NCBI GenBank assembly: GCA_041552055.1
Contig: JBFELO010000062.1
Coordinates: 1-27,059 of the forward strand
Length of the DNA stretch: 27,059 nt
Reading direction: 5' to 3'
Source: JBFELO01 sp041552055
Lineage (GTDB): Bacteria; Acidobacteriota; Thermoanaerobaculia; Thermoanaerobaculales; Sulfomarinibacteraceae
The position numbers and the translations under genes were made by a program. How positions within the stretch are numbered: the stretch's first letter is position 1; each line of letters opens with the position of its first letter. The notes beneath the pieces were generated by a model that saw only the letters and a list, made by a program, of their open reading frames with translations, searched no databases and was not told the DNA's origin. Positions 15,725 through 23,857 of this stretch are shown here, piece after piece.

Positions 15725-15970
15725 CTACTTCCCCGTCTCGATCACGAAAAGCACGTCACCGTCCGACACCGGGTTACAGTCCTCGACCGCGATGCCGGCC
15801 ACCGTGCCGGTGGTGGGAGATTTCACCTTCTGAAAGACCTTCATGGTCTCCAGCAGTCCCAGTGTCTGCTTCTTGTCGACCGGCGATCCGAATTCCACGT
15901 AGGCCGGCTCGTCCGGGGCAGGTCGTCGGTAGAAGATCCCCGCCATGGGCGCCTTGACCTCGACCTTCAT
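15725..15970 (-). CDS. Free-standing biotin carboxyl carrier protein
   Basis: An 81-residue biotinyl domain and nothing else: KVEVKAPMAGIFYRRPAPDE at the start, and the biotinylation hairpin LLETMKVFQKV with K44 as the biotin-accepting lysine (the usual motif is AMKM; here TMKV). GSPVDKKQTLG and GDVLFVIETG are the normal swinging-domain ends. It carries carboxybiotin from a biotin carboxylase, not encoded in the window, to the adjoining carboxyltransferases. The ATG at 15970 has GAAGGAG 6 nt upstream. It is 2 nt from carboxyltransferase 2, which supports one complex. Confidence 0.92.
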   Translation of the reverse strand: MKVEVKAPMAGIFYRRPAPDEPAYVEFGSPVDKKQTLGLLETMKVFQKVKSPTTGTVAGIAVEDCNPVSDGDVLFVIETGK

Positions 15971-16012
15971 CGGTTCTCCTTCCTCGTTGCGGACCGCCCA
16001 CGCAGCACACCG

Positions 16013-17167
16013 CTACTGAATCGTGACGGCGTCCGGCAATCTCCTTGCCAGGATGTCGACCGCCTCCTCCACCATCTCCCGAATGATGTCCGCCGCCGGT
16101 TTGATCTCGTGGATCATGCCGGAGACCTGACCGGCAAAGGGACTGATGTACTCGTTCATCGCTGCCCTCTCGAACATATTGATCACGGCGGAGGACAGCA
16201 TGACCTGGGTCGGGAAGGGGAGCGGTTCCAGGCCTGATGCCTCCCACAAAACGTGAAACTTGTTGGTGGGGGCGCGTGAGGGCTTGCCCGTGTACAGCGT
16301 GCTGCGCCGCGAGTCCTCGTCGCGAGCCTTCAGGATGGCATCCTTCTGCGCCGGAATGGCGCCGCCCTCCTCGCTCGCGAGAAAGCGGGTGCCCACCCAC
16401 ACTCCGATGCAGCCCAGCGCCAACGCGGCGACGACCCCCCGGCCGTCTCCGATGCCGCCCGCACCCAGCACCGGTGTGGGGGCTGCCGCGTCGACGGCCT
16501 GAGGCCACAACGTCATCGAACCGACGAGGCCGGTGTGGCCGCCCGCCTCGCCACCCTGGGCGACCACCAGGTCGGCGCCGCCGCGGGCGATGCGTGCAGC
16601 GTTGCGGGTGTGACCGGCGATGCCGAGGACCTTGACGCCCGCTCGATGAGCATCCTCGACCATGAAGGCCGGGTTGCCGAGCCCGGCGCAGAACAGCGGC
16701 ACCCGTTCCTCGATGCAGACTTCGACGGCGGCGTGGGGTCGCATGACCGTGCCGCCGGTCCTCACCTTGGCATCGATGTCGGGCAGTTCGAGCTCCTCCT
16801 TGACGTTCATGAGCCAGTCGTAGTGGTCCCTCGGCAGCTGCTCGACGATCTCCGCCAGGGGCGTCTCGCTCGGTTCCGTGAACTCCTCGTCGCCCGCCCG
16901 GACCAGTGCGGGCGGCAACAACAGGTCCACGCCGAACGGCTTGTCCGTGAGCCTCTTGATCTCCCTGATGCGGTCGCGCAGCTCCTCCACCGTGTACCCG
17001 GCACCGCCGAGCACGCCAAGCCCACCGGCTTCGGACACCGCGACCACGAGCTCGACCGGAGCACCCGTCGTCTCGCCGATGAGGCTCGGGCCCATTCCGG
17101 CGCTGATAATGGGGTACTCGATGCCGAGCATGTCGCAGAGTGCCGTTCTGAGGATCGGACGGGTCAT
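16013..17167 (-). CDS. FMN-dependent nitronate monooxygenase-family flavoprotein
   Basis: A 384-residue TIM-barrel flavoprotein of the nitronate monooxygenase/enoyl reductase II superfamily. It shows the N-terminal YPIISAGMGP (18-27), GGLGVLGGAGYT (48-59), the active-site stretch VVAQGGEAGGHTG (201-213) with the conserved His, and the phosphate-binding GAGGIGDGRGVVAALALG (235-252). The ATG at 17167 has GGGGGAGG 11 nt upstream; a longer frame upstream runs through a repeat and is rejected. Inside acyl-CoA catabolic clusters such proteins are often not nitronate oxidases; from memory, mycobacterial IpdC in steroid-ring degradation is one example. I infer a CoA-ester oxidoreductase, but the reaction cannot be read from sequence. 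Confidence 0.88.
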   Translation of the reverse strand: MTRPILRTALCDMLGIEYPIISAGMGPSLIGETTGAPVELVVAVSEAGGLGVLGGAGYTVEELRDRIREIKRLTDKPFGVDLLLPPALVRAGDEEFTEPSETPLAEIVEQLPRDHYDWLMNVKEELELPDIDAKVRTGGTVMRPHAAVEVCIEERVPLFCAGLGNPAFMVEDAHRAGVKVLGIAGHTRNAARIARGGADLVVAQGGEAGGHTGLVGSMTLWPQAVDAAAPTPVLGAGGIGDGRGVVAALALGCIGVWVGTRFLASEEGGAIPAQKDAILKARDEDSRRSTLYTGKPSRAPTNKFHVLWEASGLEPLPFPTQVMLSSAVINMFERAAMNEYISPFAGQVSGMIHEIKPAADIIREMVEEAVDILARRLPDAVTIQ

Positions 17168-17199
17168 GGCGTCAAAGACCTCCCCCGGTGGACCACAGG

Positions 17200-17270
17200 T
17201 CCCCGTTCCGGTTCCCGTTCTCGCGCCCGAAAACGCCGGTCCGGGAACGGGTACGGGTTCGGGTACGAGG
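17200..17270. repeat. 6-bp period CCCGTT(C) repeat with inverted arms
   Basis: CCCCGTTCCGGTTCCCGTTC (17200-17219) is followed by CGGGAACGGGTACGGGTTCG and GGTACGAGG (17242-17270). The arms are near-complementary and each has an approximately 6-bp period. The repeat lies in the 198-bp gap between the flavoprotein and TIGR03084-type genes. It may act as a transcript-stabilising or attenuating hairpin. Nothing else is seen in 17271-17365. Confidence 0.6.
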
Positions 17271-17365
17271 CCCGCTCGAGGCGCCACCGTGAATCTGTCG
17301 ATGACGGCCCCGCAGGATCCGGTGTCGATCGGACGCGTCCCTCACGGCGAACTGGTCGAGCCGAC

Positions 17366-18169
17366 TCACCGCCGCTCCCAGGCACGCTCGCCCGGGGCCG
17401 GCGGGTCGACCGCGCCGCCGGCGAAGCACTGGGCGATCGACATCCACTGAGAGGCGGTGTCGCCGACGACCTGCAGTCTCGTGTCGGCCACGTTGCGATT
17501 TTGCGTGACCACCCGGCAGAAGTCGATCGCCGTGCCGTCGATCCGACTCTCAGCACCGGGCTCGTTCCACTCCCAGATCTCGCCCGAGGGCGACGTCAGC
17601 CGGACATATGGAACCTGGTCCGGAACCTCGAGACCGCGGTTGACGAAGGTCCAGCCAAACGTCTTGACACCCATCACGGCGATGTTCTTGATGCGGTCGA
17701 AGTGGTCGCGTTCGACCTGGACGAGATCGTAGATGTCCTGCCCGTGGGCCCAGGTTTCCATCTGGCGGGCCGTGGTGAACATGCGCACGCCCATGTCCGG
17801 ACCGAACCACTTGAGCCGCAGGTCAGGGTCGGAGTTGCCGAGGCCGCCGGTCAGTTCGACGAAGCAGTCGTGCCACGTCTCGACCAGGTCGGCCGGCGGT
17901 TTCGCCGCAAAACGCTGCCGGGCAAAGGTCGCCAGATCGCTCCCCTCGACCACGGCCTGGATGATCTCGGTGGCGACGGTGTCGAAGCTCTCCTCGGACT
18001 TCAGCGATTGCAGAGCGACCCAATCAAACAGGTGGAGGTGGGCAATGACATCCCACACGGTCCAACCCTTGAACGGCGTCTCCTGCGTCCAGAATCCTTC
18101 GTCCAGAGTCGAGACGAAGTCGTACAGCTCGTCACACTCCTCGCGCAGGTCGATGGCTTGCTGGAGCAT
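17366..18169 (-). CDS. TIGR03084-family DinB/MDMPI-like metal-binding protein
   Basis: A 267-residue protein resembling the TIGR03084 family, a relative of mycothiol-dependent maleylpyruvate isomerase and DinB four-helix-bundle proteins. The helical N-domain starts LREECDELYDFVSTLDEGF; WDVIAHLHLFDW (39-50) gives H44/H46, and RQMETWAHGQDIYD (135-148) gives E138 and H142, a likely metal site. The C-domain (about 165-250) resembles an SCP2-like sheet. The function of the family is unknown, although members recur in acyl-CoA catabolic clusters. The ATG at 18169 has GGAAGGA 7 nt upstream. It stands between an ACAD and a flavoprotein gene, so a role in CoA-ester metabolism is inferred. Confidence 0.82.
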   Translation of the reverse strand: MLQQAIDLREECDELYDFVSTLDEGFWTQETPFKGWTVWDVIAHLHLFDWVALQSLKSEESFDTVATEIIQAVVEGSDLATFARQRFAAKPPADLVETWHDCFVELTGGLGNSDPDLRLKWFGPDMGVRMFTTARQMETWAHGQDIYDLVQVERDHFDRIKNIAVMGVKTFGWTFVNRGLEVPDQVPYVRLTSPSGEIWEWNEPGAESRIDGTAIDFCRVVTQNRNVADTRLQVVGDTASQWMSIAQCFAGGAVDPPAPGERAWERR

Positions 18170-18196
18170 CGTTGGTCCTTCCGTGTCCCCGCTCCC

Positions 18197-19339
18197 TCAG
18201 ATTCCAAGGTCCTTGGCGATGATCTCCTTCATGATCTCGGTGGTGCCGCCGCCGATGCTCAGGATCCGCGTGTCACGGTACAGTCGCTCCACCAGGTATT
18301 CGCGGGCGTAGCCGTAGCCGCCGTGGATCTGGACCGCGTCGTACACCACCGCGTCGCACACCTCGCAGGAGAAGTTCTTGGCCATGGCGGCCTCGGCAGG
18401 TGTCACGGCATCGCCGTCGCGCAGCCTGGCCGCAAGGATGTAGTTGAACTCGCGCGCCGCAGTGATCTTTGTGGCCATGTCCGCCAGCTTGTGGCGGGTG
18501 ACCTGGAACCCGGTCAGAGGCCTGCCGAACGCCTGCCGCTCGCGGGCGTAATCGACACTCGCCTCGTACGCGAGCTGGGCGGCGGCGCAGGCCTCCACCG
18601 CAAGGAACAACCGCTCGCCGATGAAGTTGTGCATGAGCGCCCCGAAACCCTGATTCTCCTGCCCGATCAGGTTGTCGACCGGAACCCGACAATCATCGAA
18701 CACGAGCTCGGCCGTGTCCGAGCAGTGCCAGCCCATCTTGCGCAGCTTGGAGGCGACGCTGAAGCCGGGGCTGTCACTCTCGATCACCAGCACGCTGATC
18801 CCTGCGGATCCGGGGCCGCCGGTCCGCACGGCCGTGGTGAGGTGATCTGCGCGGCAGCCACTGGTGATGAAGGTCTTGGCTCCGTTGACCACGAAGACAT
18901 CGCCGTCGCGGACGGCCCGCGTCTGGATGCCGGCCACGTCCGAGCCGGCGTTGGGCTCGGTGACGGCGAGAGCGGAGATCTTGTCGCCGGCGAGCACAGG
19001 TGGGATGAAGCGTCGCTGCTGCTCCTCGTTGCCGGCGATCAGGATCGGTGGCAGGCCGATCTCGAAACTGAAGAGACTCGCGACCACACCGAGGGATCCG
19101 CAGCGGACGAACTCCTCGGTCTGGACGATCTTGTGGAACTCATCGCCGGATATCCCGCCGAGCTCCTCGGGATATCCGAGGCCGAGATACCCGGCCTCGG
19201 CCGCTTTTTTGTACAGCTCGCGGGGGAACTCCTCTGCGTCCTCCCAGTCGTCGAGGAATGGACGGATCTCCCGCTCCACGAACGTTCTGATCGACTTCCT
19301 CAGGAGCTCGTGGGTGTCGTCGAAGTAGGATTGATGCAT
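18197..19339 (-). CDS. Acyl-CoA dehydrogenase, homotetrameric (isovaleryl/short-branched type)
   Basis: A 380-residue ACAD with all usual domains: TEPNAGSDVAGIQTRAVRDG (127-146), NGAKTFITSG (152-161), YARERQAFGRPLTGFQVTRH (264-283), QIHGGYGYAREYLVERLYRD (337-356) and GGGTTEIMKEIIA (363-375). The YEGT-type base is absent, but E242 in HNFIGERLFLAVE aligns with the isovaleryl-CoA dehydrogenase base, so it should be active. The ATG at 19339 lies 14 nt after the preceding stop. A longer frame reaching 19747 is an overlap with that gene and is rejected. Electrons presumably go to EtfBA. The substrate is likely a branched or medium acyl-CoA, by family only. Confidence 0.93.
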   Translation of the reverse strand: MHQSYFDDTHELLRKSIRTFVEREIRPFLDDWEDAEEFPRELYKKAAEAGYLGLGYPEELGGISGDEFHKIVQTEEFVRCGSLGVVASLFSFEIGLPPILIAGNEEQQRRFIPPVLAGDKISALAVTEPNAGSDVAGIQTRAVRDGDVFVVNGAKTFITSGCRADHLTTAVRTGGPGSAGISVLVIESDSPGFSVASKLRKMGWHCSDTAELVFDDCRVPVDNLIGQENQGFGALMHNFIGERLFLAVEACAAAQLAYEASVDYARERQAFGRPLTGFQVTRHKLADMATKITAAREFNYILAARLRDGDAVTPAEAAMAKNFSCEVCDAVVYDAVQIHGGYGYAREYLVERLYRDTRILSIGGGTTEIMKEIIAKDLGI

Positions 19340-19353
19340 CTGCGGTCCGATCC

Positions 19354-20511
19354 TCAATGGCTCTTGGGCAGCCCAAGAACGCGGGTGGCAATGGTGTTGC
19401 GCATGATTTCCGAGGTGCCCGCCTCGATGGTGCGTCCGCGGACCCTCAAGTAGTGGTGGGAGAACGGTGCGGCGTCGCCCTCGGTGAGCTGAACGTGGGG
19501 ACCGAGGATCTCCGACGTGGTGAGGGCGACCTGCTGGTCGAGCTGGCTCCACAGGAGCTTCAGGACCGCACTTTCGGGGCCCGGGAGCTGACCCGATGCG
19601 ACCCGGCACAAGGCGCGGGTAGAGATCGCCTTGAGCACCTCCAGCTCGACGCAGTTCTGGGCGATTCTCTGGCGCACCAGAGAGTCGGTGGCCATACCGC
19701 GGTCTCGCGCTACCCGCACCACGCGGTCGAGGAAACTCGACATCCACACGTGCATGTCACCGCCGAGGTTGGTGCGCTCGTACATGAGCGCGGTCATGAG
19801 AACCTGCCAGCCGCCGTTGAGCCCCCCGAAAAGGTTTTCGGCCGGGACGCGCACGTCGCTGAAGAATACTTCGTTGAACTCCGACTCGCCGGTCATCTGC
19901 CTGAGAGGCCGAATCGAAATCCCCTCGGACTTCATGTCCACCAGCAGGCACGAGATACCGCCGAATTTGGGCGCGTCCGGGTCGGTACGCGCCATCAGGA
20001 AGATCCAATCCGCGAACTGGGCATGGGTGGTCCAGATCTTCTGGCCGTTGACCACGAAGTGGTTGCCGTCGCGGACGGCCCGGGTCGACATCGAGCCGAG
20101 GTCGCTGCCGGCGTCCGGTTCCGAGAAACCGGCCGCCCAGATCTCATCGCCGAGCAGCATCTTCGGCAGGTAGAGCTGCTTGTGCTCGTCGCTTCCGAGG
20201 GTGATGATGGTCGGCCCGATGATCCCGATGCCGATCAGTCCGACGATCGGCGGTGCGTCGGCGAGGGCCAGCTCTTCCTGGAAGATCGCCTGTTCCATCG
20301 CGGACAGCCCGCGGCCGCCGCATTCTTCCGGCCAAGTGACACCGAGCCAACCGCCCTCGGCGAGCTTCCTCTGCCACGCCTGGAGGTACTCGAAGTACCG
20401 CGCGTCATCGCTGGCCGGGTCGCCGTCGAACGGTCGTGGCAGGTTGACCTCGAGCCACGACCTCAGCTGGTCGCGGAAAGCCTCGGCCTCGGGACTTGCG
20501 GTCAAATCCAT
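19354..20511 (-). CDS. Acyl-CoA dehydrogenase, FadE26/28-like, paralogue of the gene at 8026
   Basis: A 385-residue ACAD very similar throughout to the protein of 8026-9177: both start MDLT, share EGGWLG, AGFSEPDAGSDLGSMSTRAV (127-146), CLLVDMKSEG, SDVRVPAENLFGGLNGGW and IEAGTSEIMRNTIATRVLGL near the end. E245 in ALMYERTNLGG is the probable base. The ATG at 20511 was chosen because the paralogue starts there and GGAG lies 8 nt upstream. Unlike its paralogue it has no catalytic-residue-less partner gene beside it. It may share the partner at 9187 or work alone. It is the first gene of the minus-strand cluster. Confidence 0.92.
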   Translation of the reverse strand: MDLTASPEAEAFRDQLRSWLEVNLPRPFDGDPASDDARYFEYLQAWQRKLAEGGWLGVTWPEECGGRGLSAMEQAIFQEELALADAPPIVGLIGIGIIGPTIITLGSDEHKQLYLPKMLLGDEIWAAGFSEPDAGSDLGSMSTRAVRDGNHFVVNGQKIWTTHAQFADWIFLMARTDPDAPKFGGISCLLVDMKSEGISIRPLRQMTGESEFNEVFFSDVRVPAENLFGGLNGGWQVLMTALMYERTNLGGDMHVWMSSFLDRVVRVARDRGMATDSLVRQRIAQNCVELEVLKAISTRALCRVASGQLPGPESAVLKLLWSQLDQQVALTTSEILGPHVQLTEGDAAPFSHHYLRVRGRTIEAGTSEIMRNTIATRVLGLPKSH

Positions 20512-20634
20512 CGCATGTTCTCCGTTCGGTACTCGAGACAAACCACGGACTGGGCCGATCGAGCGCCATCATAGCACCAGGGAGGGGCGAGTCGAGAAGG
20601 GGTATCCTGGTGCGGATCGAAGGTGGAGGAACAC
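20512..20634. promoter_or_regulatory. Divergent promoter region
   Basis: A 123-bp gap between divergently transcribed operons must hold promoters for both. On the minus strand TATGAT (20573-20568) is a good -10, with a weak TCGACT -35 at 16 bp. On the plus strand TATCCT (20603-20608) is a possible -10 without a convincing -35. No TTCGAA-type palindrome like that at tetR is present. Confidence 0.35.
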
Positions 20635-21417
20635 ATGGAAGACCACGATATCGAAACCATTCTCGGCAACACGGATGGCGGTGTGCGCACCGTGACGTTC
20701 AACCGTCCGGGCAAGAAGAACGCGCTCACGCAAGCCATGTACGCGCGGCTCGTCGAAGAGATGACGACTGTGGCCGAGGATCCGAAGGTACGGGTTCTGG
20801 TGTTCACCGGCGCCGGCGACGCCTACACGAGCGGCAACGACGTGAGTGACTTTCTCAGGCTGTCCGAGATCGACGGGAAGCTCCCGGCATTCCGATTCAT
20901 CGAGGCTCTTCCGCGGTTTCCCAAGCCACTGTTGGCGGCCGTGAACGGGCTCGCGGTCGGGGTCGGCACGACCATGCTGCTGCACTGTGACATGGTCTTC
21001 GCCAGCCCCGACGCCGTGTTCTCCGTTCCGTTCGGCCGGCTCGGGCTGTGCCCCGAGGCGGGCTCGAGCCTGCTGCTGCCCCGGCTCGCCGGCATGCAGC
21101 GAGCCAGCGAGCTGCTGATGTTGGGCGAGCCGTTCGACGTCCACCGCGCGCAGGAGGTCGGCCTCGTCAACGAGATCGTTCCGGCCGACGAGTTGTCGGC
21201 CCGTGTCGCCGAGCGCGCAGCTTGCCTCGTCGAGCTGCCCCCGGCTGCGATACGAGCGACCAAGGCTCTCATCCGCGGTTCCGTGAGCGTCGGCCTTGCA
21301 GAGACGATGCAGCGGGAGGGTGAAGTGTTCCACGAATTGCTCGCCTCGCCCGAGGCGGCCGAGGCGGCGAGCGCGTTCCTGGAAAAACGAGCACCGGACT
21401 TCTCGCGGTTCGAGTGA
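20635..21417 (+). CDS. Enoyl-CoA hydratase/isomerase family protein (Delta3,Delta2-isomerase-like)
   Basis: A 260-residue crotonase-fold protein. The ATG at 20635 sits 5 nt after GGAGG (20626-20630), better than the in-frame GTG at 20623 that precedes the ribosome site. It shows NRPGKKNALT (23-32), the oxyanion segment GAGDAYTSGNDVSDF (59-73) and VNGLAVGVGTTMLLHCD (103-119). The first hydratase glutamate is replaced in VGVGTT. VPFGRLGLCPEAGSSLLLPR (131-150) has the Glu141 placement seen in Delta3,Delta2-enoyl-CoA isomerases. I infer double-bond isomerisation rather than hydration. It is followed after 49 nt by a metallo-hydrolase. Confidence 0.88.
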   Translation: MEDHDIETILGNTDGGVRTVTFNRPGKKNALTQAMYARLVEEMTTVAEDPKVRVLVFTGAGDAYTSGNDVSDFLRLSEIDGKLPAFRFIEALPRFPKPLLAAVNGLAVGVGTTMLLHCDMVFASPDAVFSVPFGRLGLCPEAGSSLLLPRLAGMQRASELLMLGEPFDVHRAQEVGLVNEIVPADELSARVAERAACLVELPPAAIRATKALIRGSVSVGLAETMQREGEVFHELLASPEAAEAASAFLEKRAPDFSRFE

Positions 21418-21466
21418 GCTTGGCGACGCTGCAGTCCGATCGTCGAGAAAGGTGAAATCCCGATTC

Positions 21467-22450
21467 ATGGTCGATGAAATCCGTCCAGGTCTGCATCGGA
21501 TCGAGGTGCCGTTACCGGGCAGCCCGCTCAAGTCCATCAACTCCTACATCGTCACCTCGGGCGACCGCAACCTGGTGATCGACACCGGCATGATGCGCCC
21601 GGAGTGCGAACGCGCGCTTCGGGCGGGACTGGACGAATTGAACGTGCGGCTCGGGGAGACCGACTTCTTCATCACCCACCTGCACGCCGATCACATGGGG
21701 CTGGTCTCTGCGCTCGCGACAGAGACCTCCACGGTGACCTTCAACCGACCGGACAACCGTGTGGTCGTCGCGGCGCGAGAGGATCACTCGCGATTCTTCG
21801 ACAGGCTCATCACGCACACCCGTCTGGGAGGTTTCTCGGAGCGGGAGATCGAGGAGTCGCTCGGTGAGCATCCGGGGTACAAGTACAGCCCGCCCGAGTA
21901 TCCGCCCTTTCGATTCGTAGAGGACGGGGAAGAAATCGAAGTGGGGGAGTATCGCTTCGTGGTCGTGGCCACTCCCGGCCACACGCCGGGGCACAGGTGC
22001 CTGTACGAGCCGGAACGGAAGCTGTTCCTGTCGGGCGATCACGTGCTCGGTGACATTACGCCCAACATCACGGTGTGGGGAGCAGACGATGACTCCCTGG
22101 GGGACTACCTGGCGAGCCTTGACAAGGTCGCCGAGCTGGAGGTGGGGCTGGTGCTGCCGGGCCACCGAACGTGGTTCAACGGCTTTCAGACGCGGATCGA
22201 CGAGCTGAAACGGCACCACCGGCACAGGTTGGACGAGGTGTTGGCCGTCCTCGCCTCGGGGAGCGGAACCGCGTATCAGGTGGCGTCGCAGATGACGTGG
22301 GATATCGTAGCGAAATCGTGGGACGACTTTCCGGTGGTCCAGAAGTGGTTTGCGGTGAGCGAGGCGACGAGCCACCTGCGGTACCTGGAGCACCGCGACC
22401 AGGTCGTGTCCGCCGAGCACGACGGGCGTCTGATGTACGGGTTGAAGTAG
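21467..22450 (+). CDS. Metallo-beta-lactamase-fold hydrolase
   Basis: A 327-residue MBL-fold protein. The zinc motif HLHADH (71-76), GHTPGH (171-176), D191 in LSGDHVLGD and H233 in LPGHRTW give a full dinuclear metal site of the glyoxalase II/LACTB2 group. The C-terminal part (about 245-320) is helical, with HRHRLDEVLAVLASGSGTAY and AVSEATSHLRYLEH, resembling the winged-helix end of LACTB2-like proteins. The ATG at 21467 has only a weak AAAGGTGA upstream at about 12 nt. Next to CoA-ester genes it could be a thioesterase or a lactonase. It converges on the 2-oxoacid oxidoreductase operon with only 31 nt between. Confidence 0.87.
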   Translation: MVDEIRPGLHRIEVPLPGSPLKSINSYIVTSGDRNLVIDTGMMRPECERALRAGLDELNVRLGETDFFITHLHADHMGLVSALATETSTVTFNRPDNRVVVAAREDHSRFFDRLITHTRLGGFSEREIEESLGEHPGYKYSPPEYPPFRFVEDGEEIEVGEYRFVVVATPGHTPGHRCLYEPERKLFLSGDHVLGDITPNITVWGADDDSLGDYLASLDKVAELEVGLVLPGHRTWFNGFQTRIDELKRHHRHRLDEVLAVLASGSGTAYQVASQMTWDIVAKSWDDFPVVQKWFAVSEATSHLRYLEHRDQVVSAEHDGRLMYGLK

Positions 22451-22481
22451 CTCAACGGAGCGCGGGTCGAATGGAATCACG

Positions 22482-23045
22482 TCAGAGCCGGTACTGCTCC
22501 AGGTCGAGCTCCTCGACGGCGTCCAGCACACGGCGGTTGGAGGGCAGAAAGTCGTGCCGCCACGGCGGCAGGAACTCTCGCATCGCGTCCACGAGCTCGT
22601 CGATCGTAAACAGTCCGCGCAGCCGGTTGTAGACACCGAGCAGCACCATGTTCGAGGAGCGCGGTGCCTCGGCCCGGTGGGCGATCTCGTGGATCGGGAG
22701 GCCGTATGATCTGACCCCGCCCAGCTCGGACGGATCGAGCACCCGCGACCGGTCCCACACCATCAGACCCCCGAGATCGAGCCTGCCGCCGTAGGAAGCG
22801 TAGCCGTCCTGGTCGAACGCCAGCACCGAGTCGAAGGTGTCGACGATCGGGCTGGCGATCTCCTCATGCGGAGACAAGACGAGGCTCCCCTCGACCAGGC
22901 TGCCGCGGGTCTCCGGGTTGTAGTTGGATGTGAACGCCATCCTCCAGCCCCGTGCGCCGGCCGCGTAGCCGAGGGTCTTGAGGCAGGTCAGGAGCCCGGC
23001 TCCCCCCTTGCCCGCACCAGCGATCCTCTCGACGTCGCCGCTCAT
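22482..23045 (-). CDS. 2-oxoacid:ferredoxin oxidoreductase gamma subunit
   Basis: A 187-residue gamma domain of the pyruvate/ketoisovalerate oxidoreductase family, providing part of the CoA-binding site. The ATG at 23045 overlaps the beta stop by 4 nt and has GGGGAAAAA before it. The N-terminus ERIAGAGKGGAGLLTCLKTL stands where most family members have GFGGQG, an unusual glycine loop. TSNYNPETRGSLVEGSLVLS and the later NMVLLGVYNRL are family-typical. It is the last gene of the delta-alpha-beta-gamma operon. Confidence 0.88.
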   Translation of the reverse strand: MSGDVERIAGAGKGGAGLLTCLKTLGYAAGARGWRMAFTSNYNPETRGSLVEGSLVLSPHEEIASPIVDTFDSVLAFDQDGYASYGGRLDLGGLMVWDRSRVLDPSELGGVRSYGLPIHEIAHRAEAPRSSNMVLLGVYNRLRGLFTIDELVDAMREFLPPWRHDFLPSNRRVLDAVEELDLEQYRL

Positions 23046-23857
23046 TTTTTCCCCGGTTTCCGGTAGGCCTCGGGCACCCGCACCTCGCCGACATCGAAGT
23101 ACTTCATGATCGTGCTCTCGATGAACTCGTTGGCCGTCTGCGGTGTGAAGCTGACCCCGCCGCCCTTCCAGTTGACGTTGCAGTTGCCGAGAACATCGAC
23201 GATCTTGATCCCGCGGATCCCGTCGAGGTGGATCTGGAACGCCTTCTTGACGATCTTGGCGGCCTTCGTGACCAGCACCCCGCTCGCCAACGAGACCCGT
23301 GCCGAGTAGGCGACCCCGGGGTAGGCCTCGAGGGTCTTGATGATGTCGATGGGATGGCCCATGACGGTCTCGTCCCGTCCGGACTGGAAGGTCGTCGTCG
23401 GCACCTCGGGAGTGGTCGTCGGACCCATCTGACCGCCGGTCATCCCGTAGACATTGTTGTTGTATATGAACACGAGGAAGTTCTCGCCCCTGGCGCAGGC
23501 GTGCATCAGCCCGGCGAGGCCGATCCCGCACGCGTCGCCGTCGCCCGAGTACTGAACCACTGTTCGGTCGGGCAGCATGCGCGAGAGTCCGGTGGCGGCA
23601 TCACTCGCCCTGCCGTGGGGACACATCACCGCGTTGACGTCGATCTGGGAGATGATCGACGTGCCGCACCCGACACCCGGGCACAGGATCGTCCGGTCCT
23701 GAAGTCCAAGCTGATCGATCGCGTCGGCGATGAGGCTTGCAAGAGTGCCGTGACCGCACCCTGGACACCAGGTGTTGCCGATGCCGGTCATGGTGCCGGG
23801 AGTGCCGCCGACCCTGGTGGTCTCGATTCCGACCGGTGGTTGGTAGGTGCTGCTCAT
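23042..23857 (-). CDS. 2-oxoacid:ferredoxin oxidoreductase beta subunit (TPP-binding)
   Basis: A 271-residue thiamine-diphosphate subunit that decarboxylates a 2-oxoacid and passes electrons through its FeS cluster. Cluster ligands are in WCPGCGHG (30-37) with C64 in PGVGCG. The TPP/Mg site is GDGDACGIGLAGLMHAC (105-121) and IYNNNVYGMTGGQ (131-143). The ATG at 23857 has a strong GGAGGT 8 nt upstream and overlaps the alpha stop (ATGA). GPTTTPEVPTTTF replaces the SPTTPxG of many homologues. Family members use pyruvate, 2-oxoglutarate or branched-chain oxoacids; the specificity is undetermined. Confidence 0.93.
   Translation of the reverse strand: MSSTYQPPVGIETTRVGGTPGTMTGIGNTWCPGCGHGTLASLIADAIDQLGLQDRTILCPGVGCGTSIISQIDVNAVMCPHGRASDAATGLSRMLPDRTVVQYSGDGDACGIGLAGLMHACARGENFLVFIYNNNVYGMTGGQMGPTTTPEVPTTTFQSGRDETVMGHPIDIIKTLEAYPGVAYSARVSLASGVLVTKAAKIVKKAFQIHLDGIRGIKIVDVLGNCNVNWKGGGVSFTPQTANEFIESTIMKYFDVGEVRVPEAYRKPGKK

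Noticed and set aside
16535..19453. A 972-codon open frame on the plus strand
   Set aside because: It is antisense to three well-supported genes, reads as low-complexity Arg/Asp/Gly-rich protein, and is the expected shadow of high-GC codon use.
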